Shown in pieces: positions 30,840-31,080 of a stretch of DNA of 31,080 nt (its first letter is position 1; each line of letters opens with the position of its first letter). The translations under genes were made by a program, and so were the position numbers. The notes under the pieces were generated by a model, which did not search any database, was not told the origin of the DNA, and saw nothing but the letters and a program-made list of their open reading frames with translations. The stretch comes from Deinococcus rhizophilus. GTDB lineage: Bacteria; Deinococcota; Deinococci; Deinococcales; Deinococcaceae. The DNA is taken from NCBI RefSeq assembly GCF_030271215.1, contig NZ_JASNGB010000014.1, positions 4,167-35,246 on the forward strand. The letters run 5' to 3'.

Positions 30840-31080
30840 TCAGGGGGTGATGGAAGCGCGGAGGCGTTCCAACTGGGCCGCGTTGGGACCCGGCGTGCGG
30901 TAGGGGTTGAGGGTGGGCTGGGCGAGCAGGGCCTGCACGGTGCCGAATCCCCCAGGAACCTGAAAGCTGTAGAGCATCGCTGTTCGGTTGACCGGGCCGT
31001 CGGGCGCGGCGAAGCGGGCACGTGCCGCCAGCAGTTCGGCGCGGCGGGCGAGATCGGCCTCGGCCCGCGCGAGCTGGGTG
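30840..31080 (-). CDS. Unidentified protein, C-terminal part (cut by the window edge)
   Basis: A minus-strand frame enters from the right edge and ends in TGA at 30840. The last 79 residues include a helical, Arg/Ala-rich part (LARAEADLARRAELLAARARFA), then AMLYSFQVPGGFGTVQALLAQPTLNPYRTPGPNAAQLERLRASITP. Its reading frame is intact, with ordinary codon use. The helix suggests the end of a coiled or helical domain. I do not recognise the family. Confidence 0.6.
   Translation of the reverse strand, partial: TQLARAEADLARRAELLAARARFAAPDGPVNRTAMLYSFQVPGGFGTVQALLAQPTLNPYRTPGPNAAQLERLRASITP

Overview
The window looks like a chromosomal segment of a Deinococcus species or close relative. The evidence is high GC, many genes with a TAnnnT -10 element only 5-7 nt before the start codon (leaderless mRNAs, common in this genus), a crtB-crtI carotenoid pair with a Fur-family gene nearby, and all three trehalose enzymes TreS, TreY and TreZ. 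No rRNA, tRNA, CRISPR array, integrase or transposase was seen, so this is mostly core genome rather than a mobile island.

Layout. Positions 1-141 hold small GC-rich palindromes behind mfd (transcription-repair coupling factor, minus strand). Next come a serine beta-lactamase-fold hydrolase and a small secreted MliC-like protein (both minus), then an orphan periplasmic binding protein of the sulfonate/nitrate class and a basic, partly disordered protein (both plus). From 6.7 to 16.6 kb lies a storage-glucan and trehalose block: glgX, treZ-treY, a Bax inhibitor-1 membrane protein, and convergent treS. GlgX would debranch glycogen, TreY and TreZ would turn the linear chains into trehalose, and TreS would interconvert maltose and trehalose.

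From 16.7 to 19.2 kb is a Zn/Mn-type ABC uptake system (binding protein, ATPase, permease) with a Fur-box-like sequence over the first start codon. An ABC-F ribosome-protection-type ATPase follows; its leader carries a six-codon reading frame complementary to the gene's own ribosome binding site. Then come a nitroreductase divergent from an HxlR/DUF24 redox regulator, a small membrane protein, two tandem paralogous P-loop kinases, an OsmC peroxidase and an alpha/beta hydrolase.

From 24.9 to 28.4 kb, crtI, crtB and a methyltransferase lie on the minus strand (carotenoid synthesis). Divergent from them is a holin-X-like membrane protein with a long disordered tail plus a partner gene, then a Fur-family regulator. 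The window closes inside an unidentified minus-strand gene.

The best candidates for new biology are regulatory: the probable translation-attenuation leader of the ABC-F gene, a LacI-type palindrome before glgX, the metal-regulator box, the redox-regulator/nitroreductase pair, and a GCTGG-rich terminator element present twice. All functional assignments are from reading the sequence and family knowledge; no database search was possible.
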